Source of the DNA: Neurospora intermedia
Taxonomy: Eukaryota; Ascomycota; Sordariomycetes; Sordariales; Sordariaceae
Direction: 5' to 3'
Length of the DNA: 64,000 nucleotides
Assembly: GCA_037102815.1 (NCBI GenBank)
Contig: BTPP01000003.1
Coordinates: forward strand, 3,162,001-3,226,000
The position numbers and the translations under genes are program-made. Under the pieces are notes generated by a model that saw only the letters and a list, made by a program, of their open reading frames with translations, ran no database searches and was not told where the DNA came from. This document shows, piece by piece, positions 12,105-23,186 of this stretch (its first letter is position 1; every line of letters begins with the position of its first letter).

Positions 12105-13217
12105 AAAGGGGGGAAAGGGAAGGGGGGTTGGGGATTTGGAAACATGTGATTGGATGGGCTGATGGTATGGGCGGTGATTGCTCCTTGGCGATCACAAAAG
12201 CACCGTTTGGGATGAAGACGGTAGGGCCGGAATACGGAGATAGACAATGATATCAATACCCAGGGATATTCATGTCAGATAGTATACTACTCGTGGACTT
12301 AGCTTGTCAATTTTCGAATCCCATGACCAGATCATCATCATCTTCATCTCATACATCGTAACACTCAACCCAATAAACATAAACATGAACAGCGTCCAAG
12401 TAAAATCATACAGGCCCGAAAGCATGTGACATTCGGAGTCTACGGTAAGCAAGACGCATAGCTACACAGTAGTATGAAGCCCATGAGAAATAGAGGAAGA
12501 AGAAGAAAATAGTAGACTAATAACATACTTACCCATCAGGAAGGCGAGTGACTCTATCCTACTTTTAGGTTTCAAAGAGAATGGCGAGAATGGAAAGCGA
12601 GATAAAAATTTGGTATGCGGTATCTTAAAACTAACAAGAAGAAGAAGAGAAGTGATGTGATTTGACCTTGAAAAACAGAGAAAAGAAAAAACGAAAAAAA
12701 AGATCCCGAACCCGCAAGATCCCTTATCCTCTCCCTCGACTTCCTAACTTTTACAACTCCTGTCCTATCATCATCATCATCACCATGATCCAATGCAAAG
12801 CTCATTCCTCCCCTTACATGGCAGCTTAATCCCACCAAATGCTCGACTCAACTTATGCCTAAGCGAGGTTGCCCTCTTATTCAAATTTCTCTTCTCTCTT
12901 GTTTCGTCAAATCCGGCCGACCAGCCATGCAACAATGCCATGCTTCATGAATATCCCGTCTCAACCAAAACGCCAGAATGTTTTTTTTTTCCCTCGTAAA
13001 GAATGGAATGTGAAGGAGTGCGTGGACTAGTCCTGATGAAGCACTGGTTTTCTTTCCTGGATTTGAATGGTATCCTGCGCGAACAATGCCCTTGTTCAAA
13101 ACTGTAATCAAAGGGCAGATAAAGGACACGAAAGGTTGGCTTGTTGCCCACAACGGGCCGCGTTTTTCCCGCTAACGTTACGAACAGTGTGCCATTGTCG
13201 TGATCTGGCAACGGACT
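12105..13217. other. intergenic region between convergent genes
   Basis: This is the shared 3' region of the cyclophilin gene (+) and the secreted-protein gene (-). Small open frames such as 12881-13211 (-) have no features of a real protein. AT-rich, low-complexity patches occur around 12480-12720. Confidence 0.5.
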
Positions 13218-14750
13218 TCAATTCCGGCTAACAAAGCCCCATTGGCCTCTTCCGCGACGAAATCTGGCAACGCTCGTGGTCTGGTTGTATGCGGTCTCGT
13301 GGATGGTCGCAGTCATAATAGCAGTCTGGGTAGTCTCGGTTACGTAGACGGTAGATGCGGGTATGGTGATGGTCTGCGTAACCTTCACAAACTTGGTATG
13401 TCCGGCGACGGGAATTCGGCCGCTTTTTTCAGTCGGGATGTTGGTGCTAGCCGGTGCGGACACACTGGATTGATGAGATACAGTGGCTGGTATCGAAGTA
13501 GGGGCCGAGTTTGATGCTTCAGATGCCGATGAAACAGGCGTAGATGATGCTGACGGAGTGGGAACGGTCGAAGAGGAGGCGCTTAGAAATACTCCGCCGG
13601 CGAGAGGGCTTCCAGATTGGGTTGCAGAAGGAGCATTAAGGTTACCTCCTACAACCATGCTCTTTTGTCGGGCCATGTTTCTAGCCTGAATCTCGTTGGA
13701 AATGGGAAGCGGTACTACCTCTACCCCAATCAAACCAGCCATTGGGATGTCAGCTTCGTTATAGTCAACGCCAGCTTTCGCGGCCTTCCCTTTCTGCGGG
13801 ACTTTGACCATGAAAAGATTCGCCATCTGTGATCGGATAGCAGATTTGCTGGAGTCCGTTTCCACAAACTGCACGTCACTCTCGCCCCCTTTCTTGCATC
13901 CAGGACCCTTAACGTCACCAAGGCTTTCGTCGCACGGGTTGACAATCTCGATATCGACAACTCCGGTATAAATTTCGGGAACTGACACTATAGGGTCTTT
14001 GTGCTCCTCGATGAAGGTATAAGGAGAGACGGCGACGCCCCGCTTGTACGTTTGTGGCCAGTCCCAGACCCAGATGATTGTGTACACTTGACCAATTTTG
14101 AGGTCGGCCGGGAGCTTGATGTCCGACTGACACATGAGGCGATCTCCCATTGTGGACGGAATCTTGTAATTGGCCCGGCGGAAAGCTTTGATGCCTGCGG
14201 GGTCGCCAGATGTTTGGGCGACGGGCTCACGGCATTGACCGTCGTCAAAGTGCCTGGTAGCCAAGAGCCTTCCCTTCTTATCGCCGCCGGTGCCATCAGC
14301 CGTCCATTTGAGGTGAACATCAGCGAAGCGGACATCGGCTAGGTCGTTGTTGGTCGTGCCATATAGATAGATGGTACCCCGATTTACAGGTGAGTTCCTC
14401 TTGATATTGGGTGCTTCTGCGAGCGAAACGTGGCCGTTCTCATTGTATTGGATAGCTACCCAATCTCCTGGGGCAGCCTTTGGCATTGCATAGTCGACAT
14501 TGTAGCTTTGATCAGTGAGGACTGCCCTGTCTGGGAAATAAAGGAGGGAAGAATCGAGTTTGTCAAGAAGCATGTACTGATTGTCCCCAGGTTTGTAAGC
14601 CCTCGAGTAACCCAGTGGTCCGACCAAGGTGCCGTTTGGTGCGATGCGCCTCACTTGTTCGGGCCAGGAATGTCCTGCTGAAAGTTGGGCCATGGCAAAA
14701 AGAGCGGGAACCAGAAGGCGCCGAGTGTCTTTCAGTGAAAATGTCTTCAT
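13218..14750 (-). CDS. secreted protein with N-terminal His, DUF7492/LPMO-like candidate
   Basis: A single exon encodes 510 residues. A signal peptide (residues 1-26, hydrophobic LLVPALFAMAQLSAG) should be cleaved to leave His27 as the mature first residue (HSWPEQVRRIAPNG). That is the arrangement of a copper histidine brace. A second candidate ligand, His107, sits in GDWVAIQYNENGHVS, a context like that of lytic polysaccharide monooxygenases, and aromatic segments (TIIWVWDWPQTYKRG) follow. Several Cys are spread over the folded region (to about residue 365). After it comes a Ser/Thr/Pro/Ala-rich tail (about 395-490) like an O-glycosylated linker, with no clear GPI signal. I place it with the fungal secreted family usually annotated DUF7492. 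The monooxygenase role is inference from the His positions only. No intron is needed. Confidence 0.8.
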   Translation of the reverse strand: MKTFSLKDTRRLLVPALFAMAQLSAGHSWPEQVRRIAPNGTLVGPLGYSRAYKPGDNQYMLLDKLDSSLLYFPDRAVLTDQSYNVDYAMPKAAPGDWVAIQYNENGHVSLAEAPNIKRNSPVNRGTIYLYGTTNNDLADVRFADVHLKWTADGTGGDKKGRLLATRHFDDGQCREPVAQTSGDPAGIKAFRRANYKIPSTMGDRLMCQSDIKLPADLKIGQVYTIIWVWDWPQTYKRGVAVSPYTFIEEHKDPIVSVPEIYTGVVDIEIVNPCDESLGDVKGPGCKKGGESDVQFVETDSSKSAIRSQMANLFMVKVPQKGKAAKAGVDYNEADIPMAGLIGVEVVPLPISNEIQARNMARQKSMVVGGNLNAPSATQSGSPLAGGVFLSASSSTVPTPSASSTPVSSASEASNSAPTSIPATVSHQSSVSAPASTNIPTEKSGRIPVAGHTKFVKVTQTITIPASTVYVTETTQTAIMTATIHETAYNQTTSVARFRRGRGQWGFVSRN

Positions 14751-17749
14751 GACGTGCTGTCTCCAGAGACAAGGCCCGATGTTGCTGTGGAATTTGTTGT
14801 TTATCGAAAAGAGTGAGAGGCAGGAAGGAAATCGGCTTCAGAAAGCGAGTGCTGCAACACTATCGGCGTTGGAAGAAGAAGCGAATCGAGGTCTAAATTG
14901 GTTCAACGTCCAGCGTATAATATGACCAGCATGGGTACAAGAATGAAGAACGAGCGGGGTGACTCCTATTGTATTTGGTGTGTGCTTCTTCAATAGGCCA
15001 TTGTGACGGGTTCCTGAAGTTGTGGGGAAATCGAAGGGACTTTTATCGACGAAACACAATAAAGAAGGAAGCAGGTGCGCCGGGTCGATAATGAAATTGT
15101 CCACCGGCCCAGGCGCGTGACGGGTGGGTCAAAGAAAAGTCGGAATGAGCGTCAAGCAAAGGCGGCGGCTGCAGAATCTGCTCGAGTCGAGTCGAGAAAA
15201 CTATCGAGACGGTGGTGACCAAGGCCTGGTGTTGTTCACTTGCTGCCGTCGTCAAAGGAAGATGATTCTTGTTGTTGGAACCGTAGTTTTCGAAGTTGGA
15301 ACCAGCCTTCTTGTCGATCCAGCTCACGAGGCCAATGCAGGGCGGGTTGAAGACTAAGGACTAAGGACCGAAATGATGAGGAGTGCGAACGATGATCAGA
15401 CGGATTGTGAGAGCCGAGGTGACCGTGAATAAGAAAAGAGTATCACGCAAACCTGGGTAATGGTGGTGGATGCGTGATGCTGGTCCTTGGGACGTTATAT
15501 TGGACGACACGGGAGAGTAGAAAAAGAATCTAGCAGCATTTAGATGCCACCAGCAGAACACACACCAAAATTCGGTAGCACGGCGGGATGCGCAACACTT
15601 GAAACCTTGGGGCCCGAAATGAGAAGGAGCTTGTGTACGCGCGGGGAGTGCGTCACGAGAATATGGTGTAAAAACGGACGGATGCAGTACCAGGTCAACC
15701 CGTGGAAAGCACCCTTCCCGTCCTTCCTCTTCACAAATGACATTGTTGCGCGCGGCATACCTCCACTATCTACCTAGTCATACTACGTATTGCCCTGATT
15801 GTCCATACCATCAAGCCAGCCATTGCCCATTACTCACTGGCGGCTGGCACATTGAAACGAAACTGAAAGGACGCCGTTTACAAGCCACCGACTGGCCCCT
15901 GGGGCTGGACTTGCTCACTGGATCATGGTGGCCCGATGGATGCGACGTGGCTCACAGACAAGAAAGAGACGAATGGATGGAAATTAGATCAAAGTGGTGT
16001 AACTGCCCAAGCTGTTACAAGTTCGTTGGAGCCCATCTGCCATGTCGTTGCTTCCCGATCATCGTCGACGAACCGTTTGGTGTGGAGATGCGCTAGTCTG
16101 TTCTGAAAATGCAGGCACGCTGTCGGTTTGGTTGGTCGTCGCTTGTCCATTATGGCCGACAGCCGCAGAGCCAAGATTTAGTGGGGCGGCGTCAAGCGTG
16201 ACATCAAGGGTCGGGTCCGGGTTGGAGCCCATACGCCCCACCTTGTCCATCCTCGTCATCATTGATCCTCCGCCACGTCCGCGTGGCTTGCTCCAGTCCA
16301 AATCTTTTTTTCCTGTCTCGCTCCGGGGACAACTCCAAGTCGTTACACCCAGCAAGATGCAAGAAGACAAACGACGACTTGCCGTAGGTTCCTGACAGCC
16401 CGAGCCTAGCCTGATTATTTTGTTCTCTACAATTCTCCGGCGGCTGTCCCCCAGAGCTCTTCCAGAACTTGTTGACTCGCAGCGAACGTGACCATGGAAA
16501 CTCCGCTTTGTTTCAAGGCCGAAGGAGATCAATGCGCTTCCCTTCGGAGCACCTCGTTGGTTGAAATAGCCGCCTAGCCGCCCGCGCTTCCAGGTATTTG
16601 ATATCGAGAGGTATACGTATCAAACCCTTTCTTCTAAACAAAACGAAATCATTCTTTGTCTCACGTTGATGGGGATGGCGTTTTCAAGATACGCCAAATT
16701 CCCATTCGCGAGCGAAACACGAAGATCCGACCGAATACATCATGGTGTAAACTAAGCGCTGCATGGGGGTCCGATCTTATCGTCAAACCCCCTTGCTCTT
16801 TTAGGCGCCGCATGAATCTACAACCGCCGCGTCGATCATCGGAATAACACAACGAAGAATTCCATACGCTAAAAGGTAGTACATAGTGTTCTACACACAA
16901 ACACACACCTTGCCCACTACATACCTATCCTCTGTAATGTATTTATCACCCCTCGTTCGCCTCCCACTCAATGCCAAGTTCTCGTCATCCCCCATGTTCT
17001 TTTATATCAGAAACCGGACGAACTGTCACGCTGCGCAGCCCTATCCGCCGTCTCCTCACGTGTCCCTTGAGGGGACATTTATTTCAGCCTTCGCTTTGTG
17101 CACTTTTGTCGAGCCGGTGGGCAATTGCCCACCAAGTGTTTGAGAAGGGCGCCGGTCAAATAAGTTCCGTGGCTAACGACAAAGTTCGTCCGCCCCCAGC
17201 CTTTCTCCGAGAAAGGGAAAACTAGACATCAGGGCCAGGATACGAGGCGCTTCTCAGCTAAACTGTTATTGTTCTCCCTCGAATTTTGTGGTCAGTGACA
17301 CACCCATAATCATGTCAACAATAGCACATCCTCGCAGACCACGAAATCTACTGTGAAGGCTTCACGGACGGCTAGTGCACCGCACCGCACCCCGCCAAAC
17401 GGTCATATCCTGACGCCGGTTGTGGTGACTAGTAAGCTTTGGATGTGTGTTTGTTTCGTTTCATGTCCCCCCATAACCCCTCCAGATTATTATCCAGTGC
17501 AAATCCAGACTCGTACATTAGCGGATAATGGATAAGGTCCGTCCCGTGTGAGTGTTTGTTTGTTTGTCCCCTCCTTTCACCCACATCCCGGACTCTGACG
17601 GTTGAGACATCCCTGGCGAGTGACAAGGGTCATTTGACAACCACTTGGGGAGTAGTGTAGATCACCTTACCACAACGATTCTGGCGAGGTGTGCGAAAGA
17701 ATTGTTCGCACTTGCGCACTGAAACATAGCCGATAGTGCTCGATTCTTT

Positions 17750-17820
17750 TTTTTCTTTTCTTTTTTCTTTTCTTTCTTGTTTCTTTTTTTTTTTTTTTTT
17801 CTTTTTTTTTCTTCTCTTAC
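17750..17820. repeat. pyrimidine-rich (T/C) low-complexity tract
   Basis: About 70 bases of almost pure T with scattered C (purine on the other strand). This is simple sequence, and the Lys-rich open frame across it on the minus strand is an artefact. Confidence 0.9.
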
Positions 17821-18287
17821 TTATCTGCCGCATGGCTCGGAGTTCAGAGGGTGGTTGATTGGAAGAAAGGAAGAAGACTAAGACAAAAACCCAGAAGGGT
17901 GACTCAAATACCTCGCCAACACTTAGAACGCCATTGCACTTTCCAGCATCTCCTTTTCTGCCATAAATCTGATAAGCCAACTTGAAGATTGTCATGATGA
18001 ACTACAATGATGTCTCCCAGCCATTGCTCAGCCTGGTTTTTCATCTATGTTCACTCTTTGGATCACACAAACTGAACGTGAAACCCAATTTCAAAGCCGT
18101 ACTCTTCATTCATCAAGCAAAACCCATGGAAACAGAGTCGCCGTTTGATGATTAGATAGTGGCAATGCACAAGTGCTTTGTCTTATTGTGTGCAATAATC
18201 TTAGCCCTATAGCGATGCCCCCATCATATCCTCCGTCTCCTATTTTATCGTTCACAAAACTACTTCCGTAAAGACACAACACAACAT

Positions 18288-18308
18288 ACACACACACACA
18301 CACACACA
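18288..18308. repeat. CA dinucleotide microsatellite
   Basis: About ten AC units just downstream of the abaA stop codon, possibly within its 3' UTR. Confidence 0.9.
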
Positions 18309-18628
18309 AATGGAGACTTGGAAGAAAAGATGGAAAAGGGCAATATAACCAAGTTGAGATGCGCCCTGTGATCATGCGTCATATCAAAAGCGAACCCCCC
18401 AAAGAAAGAACCCGCATAACCTAAAAACGCCCACTGCCAAGTAGCTTGAAAAATGGCGGAAATCCCCATCCGCCCAACTTCATCACTCATCTAATCCAGT
18501 TATCGAGTCATTGGAAGAGTTCCACGCAACTCCCGTCCGTCCACGATTATGTTTTCCGTTTCCAGTGCGTTCCGCACTCACATTGATCACCAAAGCCCGC
18601 GCCGCTGATACCAGAAGATATCATGTGA

Positions 18629-19790
18629 CTAGTCCTCATAGTTTTCGTCATCACTATCATCGCTCTCATCCCCTGATTCCTCATCATCATCCCCCCCTAG
18701 ACTTACGGCTGATCGAGGACGCTTAACTCCTCGCGTGAGTGACTGAGCTTGATGGTGGTAGTCATCTCCCATTTGCATCTCTTCCACCAACGCTGCCCCC
18801 TGTGATTCGTTCGCGCTGGCCACAATCTCGTCCCACTCTTGCGAGAGGTGGTGGCCTTCTTTGGGAGAGTTTGAGCTTATAGATCGATGCTGGTGCTGGT
18901 GCTGACTAGGATGTAACTGGTATTGATCTTGAAAACGCGCATAATTATGTTGGTGGTGGTGGTGGAGCTGCTGCTGTTGATGATGCTGAGACTGGGAATG
19001 CCCCTGGTGATGTTCTTGTTGTTCATCAACAGTCACAGGCCAGTGAACCTCCGCACCGGTCGACGTGGCGGGTGTCCAGAGACCATGGTCATCAACCAGC
19101 CCCCCGGCAGTGCCATTGCCCTGCCATTGCTGATGCTGCTGCTGTTGTTGATGAGGATTCTGATGAGATGTTTGGTGTAGCTGATGGCTATAACGTCCAT
19201 CGACCGACCCCGATCTTGAGACGGGGTTGCTAGATGGATGTGAAGCAACAGCAGAAGTCTCAGGATGTAGATGTTGAGACGTCAACGACGACGTCCTTGC
19301 TCCCCATTGCTGAGCACCATCATTGACAGCAGCGTGAGTACTAGCAGCGGCGTACCCCGCTGGTGCCGCTGACCAGCTTGATTCGAACCCACTGGTAGCA
19401 GACCAAGTGGACGGTGCGGTGGTGGAAGGACCATAAATATTAGATGTAGCGGTCAAAAACGGATCCGTCACAGTAGCCAGATCACTCAATGAAGGTTGTG
19501 GCGGGTTGTGTGCATGTAGAAGATGATGATGACTGGCATGGGAAAGACCAGTATGGGGGGCTGGATGTTGATGGCTGTAATGCTGCTTCTGACTCCCACC
19601 ACCCGGACCACCCGCGGCATCAAAGTTGTGAGTAAATGAGTTACTCATTGTTGCGCTAGGCGGAGGTGTCTCCAAGCCCGAATGGGCACTGGCACCACCG
19701 TAATTCCCCAATCTTTGCCCTTCATGTCCACCTCCGCCTCCTCCTCCCCTCATGCTATGCTCAAGCATCATCTGGAACTGGGCATCGTAG

Positions 19791-19826
<36 letters not shown>

Positions 19827-22501
19827 GCAGCCGCAGAACTAAAATGCGTAGCCCCAGATCCCACAGAGGAGAAGGAGCTCCGGGGATCAGTACCACCGCC
19901 CCATGTGGTAGATGTTGCGGCGGTCGAGACCGCAGCCGAGGTGTACACGTCGCCCATTCCGGCAGCGGCGTTCAGGTGTTGCTGGTAGCTGGATGCTGGT
20001 GACACGATCAGGTCGCCGGCGCGACCCCCAATTCCGGGCGTGGTTCCCATTGATGTGGAGATGGGCGATGGGACGAAGGTTTCTGTTGCACCTATGCCGT
20101 GGGAGGGCCCGGGATAATGGGGGTTGATACTCAGTGAAGTCCTACCGGCGGCGGTTGTTGTGTGACGCTTTGGCCCAATGACTTGTCCGGCAGCAGCGGC
20201 TTCGGAACTGCTAAGCAGTGCCTTTTGCTGGTGGTAGGGGCTTGTTGGGTCGAGGACGGTCAGGAAGCGCCAGCTGGTCTTGCCGCTTTGTGCGGTGAGG
20301 ACCCTACCGGCGCTGTCGAGGCTGTGGATGGTCTCGAACGTCCAAAGGATCACGGCACAGCGGGTCCATTGTGGCTGGTGGCTTGCGGTGCCGGTAAGGC
20401 CAACATCCTGCTGCTCGAGAGGAGACTCGGGTGGGCAGGACCAGATCTCTTGGAGCATGGCGATCTGGGGGACTAGTTCCATCTGTGTTGGCTGGCCTCC
20501 GTCGCCGCTGACGCTAGATCGGGTGCTACTGGTGCTCTCGGTGTCGTCATTGTCTTCAGAATCTTGAGGTTCTCTCTTCAAAGGAGCGGCCGTTGCCCTT
20601 CTCTTGTTGGCCCCTCGCCGAACTCCTGTGAACGGGTGAGCGGGATACTCAGCGCAATTGGTGAGAGTACGCGCCCATGCGTCAGCTGGGAACGGTACCA
20701 TGACCCAGTCCCGACGTCGGCGCGCCGAGATGCAATTACATTGATGGTCGTACCCGTCGCAACCGGGGAGGTGCTGGTATTGGATGGCGATCTCGGCACT
20801 TGTCTCGTAGTATGTTTGCGGCGGCGACTTTTCGCTCACGAAGCTCAACTCGGCCGGGCGGACAAGCTTCGTCTCTACCTTCCACCGGTGGCTGAGTAAC
20901 TGTGGTTGCTCGATGTTAATCTCAATCCAGGAGTTGAAGTCCGATTGGTTGGGAAAACCTCGCTTTTCCTTCAGCTCCAAGGCGACGTTCATGTGCAAAT
21001 AGTCGCAGCGACTATCGGCGGCGACGATGGCCTCAAGTCGCTCATGGAGTTTGGGAAACGAGGTCTCCCACCCCCTGCTGACTTCTCTGACAGTGCTGGA
21101 CTCTACTTGGCGAATTTCCTTCGTAAACTCGTGTAATAGCGAGCCTTTGAAGATCTGCTGCTCCTCCTTGGCCCATTTCTCCTTTTCGAGGTTGCGTTCA
21201 AGGTGAGGGTATTCGCTCTTGTCTAGCCTGTCGCCCGTGGTGGGAAGGTATCCGGAGCCGTCACCCCGGACATTGACGTTGGGGTGTGACACGAAGATCC
21301 AACATCGTTTGGGCCTAATGGCAATCTGGTCATTCAGTGCAAGGATGTGGGCAAAGTACTCGTAATTGGGCCGCTCATCGGGAAGACGACCTTCTGCCAA
21401 GGCAATCAGCACTGGGTTTTTCTTGAAAGACTCGATTTCCTTGAGCTTCGTCGCCGACAAGGGCTGCTTTTTAGCCACCTTGCGTGGTCTGCTCTTCTCC
21501 TCTTTCTCATCGTGTCGAGGGAAGAAGAAGTGAACTATGCGCAGGGAGGGCGGGCAAGGGGGGTCCGTTGGTTAGCTTGTGTGCGCGCCACAGGATATAC
21601 AGAATCTGCACGACAGGAAAGCAAGCACAGGGGGGGAAGCCTGACGGGGCCGGAAGAAGAAATGTTTGCTTGGGCAACTAGATGTAGCGTGCAATGGGGC
21701 TAAACAAAGCGGAAGGCTTCAACGAATTCAAACTTACAGCATCGATGATTCAGAAGTAAGTTCTTCAAAACTTGGATGTGGCTCGACACCTGTTTTCGCG
21801 TTCTCTTCATCTTCGGGTCCGGTTCGGTTCCGGGCGGCAAGCTGGCACGATACGCTATCCAGAGATACTCAGTAACTAACATGTTCCGGCCCCAGAGCTT
21901 CGAACGCATCGTGTACTTTCTCTTTCCCATTTGCTGAGGAATAAGCAACATAGCTGGACAAGTAACTGTATCAGCCACCTGGTCTGTACAATACAAGGTT
22001 CTTCACAAAATCCTCACCGTCAAGAAAAGCATCCTCAAGGACGTCTGGCCATTTCTGGTCCGACTTTTCCTCCTTGCTCTTACTTGCTTGTTTCTTCCTG
22101 TAACTGAGGAACTGAGGTGACAAGTAGATTGGGTTGATGGCATGTTCCCTTCTCCGAAGCTGCATCTGATGCCTTTGCTCTAACCCTAGGAATTCGGGGG
22201 TGCCATAGGCGGAACTGACAGACTGAGTCGGGACAACGGGTGGACTAGGAATGGAGAGCTGCTGATGATGAGCAAACGTCGACCTTACCAGAGCACCGAG
22301 TTGTTGCTGTTGCTGCTGCTGCTGTTCTCGGCGTTGCTGTTCTTCATGCTGTTGTTGGAAATGATGATACTGAGCATTGCCAGTGGACTCGCGCAGAGGC
22401 GGTCTTGGTGCGGAGAGGACATGGCGATGATCCAGGATAAAGTCCGACGAAGGCGGGTAACACTGCGATGCAAGCGTCGTGGGTCTGACTGGCAACTCCA
22501 T
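18629..22501 (-). CDS. abaA: AbaA, TEA/ATTS-domain conidiation regulator
   Basis: Exons 22501..22018, 21953..21738 and 21534..18629 encode 1201 residues. The protein is a DNA-binding transcription factor that directs conidiophore and phialide development and binds CATTCY. The TEA domain (about residues 147-233) is complete only after splicing: KWPDVLEDAFLD from exon 1, then the exon 2 segment from MLLIPQQMGKRKYTMRS to KQVSSHIQVLKN. A conserved AbaA-specific region follows (about 250-500: RPKRCWIFVSHPNV, RCDYLHMNVALELKEKRG, DFNSWIEINIEQPQLLSHRW). The C-terminal half is low-complexity: Ala-15, Gly-8, long Gln/His-rich stretches, and an acidic terminal tail. The Aspergillus nidulans protein is about 800 residues, so this one is long. 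Introns are 64 nt (22017..21954) and 203 nt (21737..21535, GTAAGT donor). The first ATG in frame is 22501. Confidence 0.95.
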
Positions 22502-23186
22502 GTTTAAAGCACTGGTACAAGGACCACTGGAAAGTAAACGCTTTGGTACTCCCACAGCGGGCGGAACTAAAGAGGAAGAATGCCCGGAAGGAATGACTTG
22601 TCGTCAGACGCAAGCCAAAGAGGATATAAAATATGCTAGTACGAAGGGGGGTTAAGCCGTTGAGGCATGGAGGGGAGTGGTCAATATCTTATAAAGGGCC
22701 GTCGCCCTTCCCTCGATAACGATCACCAATCCCAGGCAAGCCGTCCTTGGGATGTTTCTTGCAACATGCTGCTCGAGGGCGACTGTCGCCCTGGGTGTTG
22801 TCAAACAACTGTTATTAGATCAGCTGCTTGTTGTTACTTGGACAGGACCAACTGGCACGCAAGGGAACCGTACCAGTTGACAAGGGGAAATCTGCAGCAC
22901 CAGTCAGTCGGTGCCGGCCATCGAACCATAGGCAGAAATGGGAGGACTTGGACCAAGCAGCCCTCACTCAGGCATGCGGCAAAATTACTTTGCACAGTAC
23001 GGATGTGAGCACGGGAGAGAGTGTGCGTGAAAGGGAATTGGATGCAATAAAGGTGGTTGTCCTAAAAAGGCAGACATGGTTGACAAGGGTGCCGAGCACC
23101 TCCTTCACAAGGGAACCGAGACATGATTGCCGCAACCCCGTCCCAAAATCTGAGACCTAGGGAAAAGATTCAATTCTTCATGTGCT
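22502..23186 (-). promoter_or_regulatory. abaA upstream region
   Basis: 685 bp separate the mrd1 stop from the abaA start on the same strand. On the minus strand, two CATTCY hexamers matching the AbaA binding consensus lie at 22577-22582 (CATTCT) and 22590-22595 (CATTCC), 76-94 bp before the start codon. One match to the Aspergillus BrlA response consensus (CGAGGGA) lies at 22709-22715. No additional gene is supported. Confidence 0.4.

Larger units (their letters stand above)
14751..18628. other. 3.9-kb intergenic region, no gene recognised
   Basis: It lies upstream of the secreted-protein gene and downstream of abaA, both minus strand. All open frames here are short and of mixed composition, and none shows a domain, signal peptide or consistent splice sites. 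A long pyrimidine-rich tract lies at about 17750-17820 and a CA microsatellite at 18288-18308. The region could carry long regulatory sequence or an untranslated transcript, but the sequence alone does not show it. Confidence 0.5.

Noticed and set aside
17630-17995. Lys-rich minus-strand frame
   Set aside because: It is produced by the T/C-rich tract at 17750-17820.
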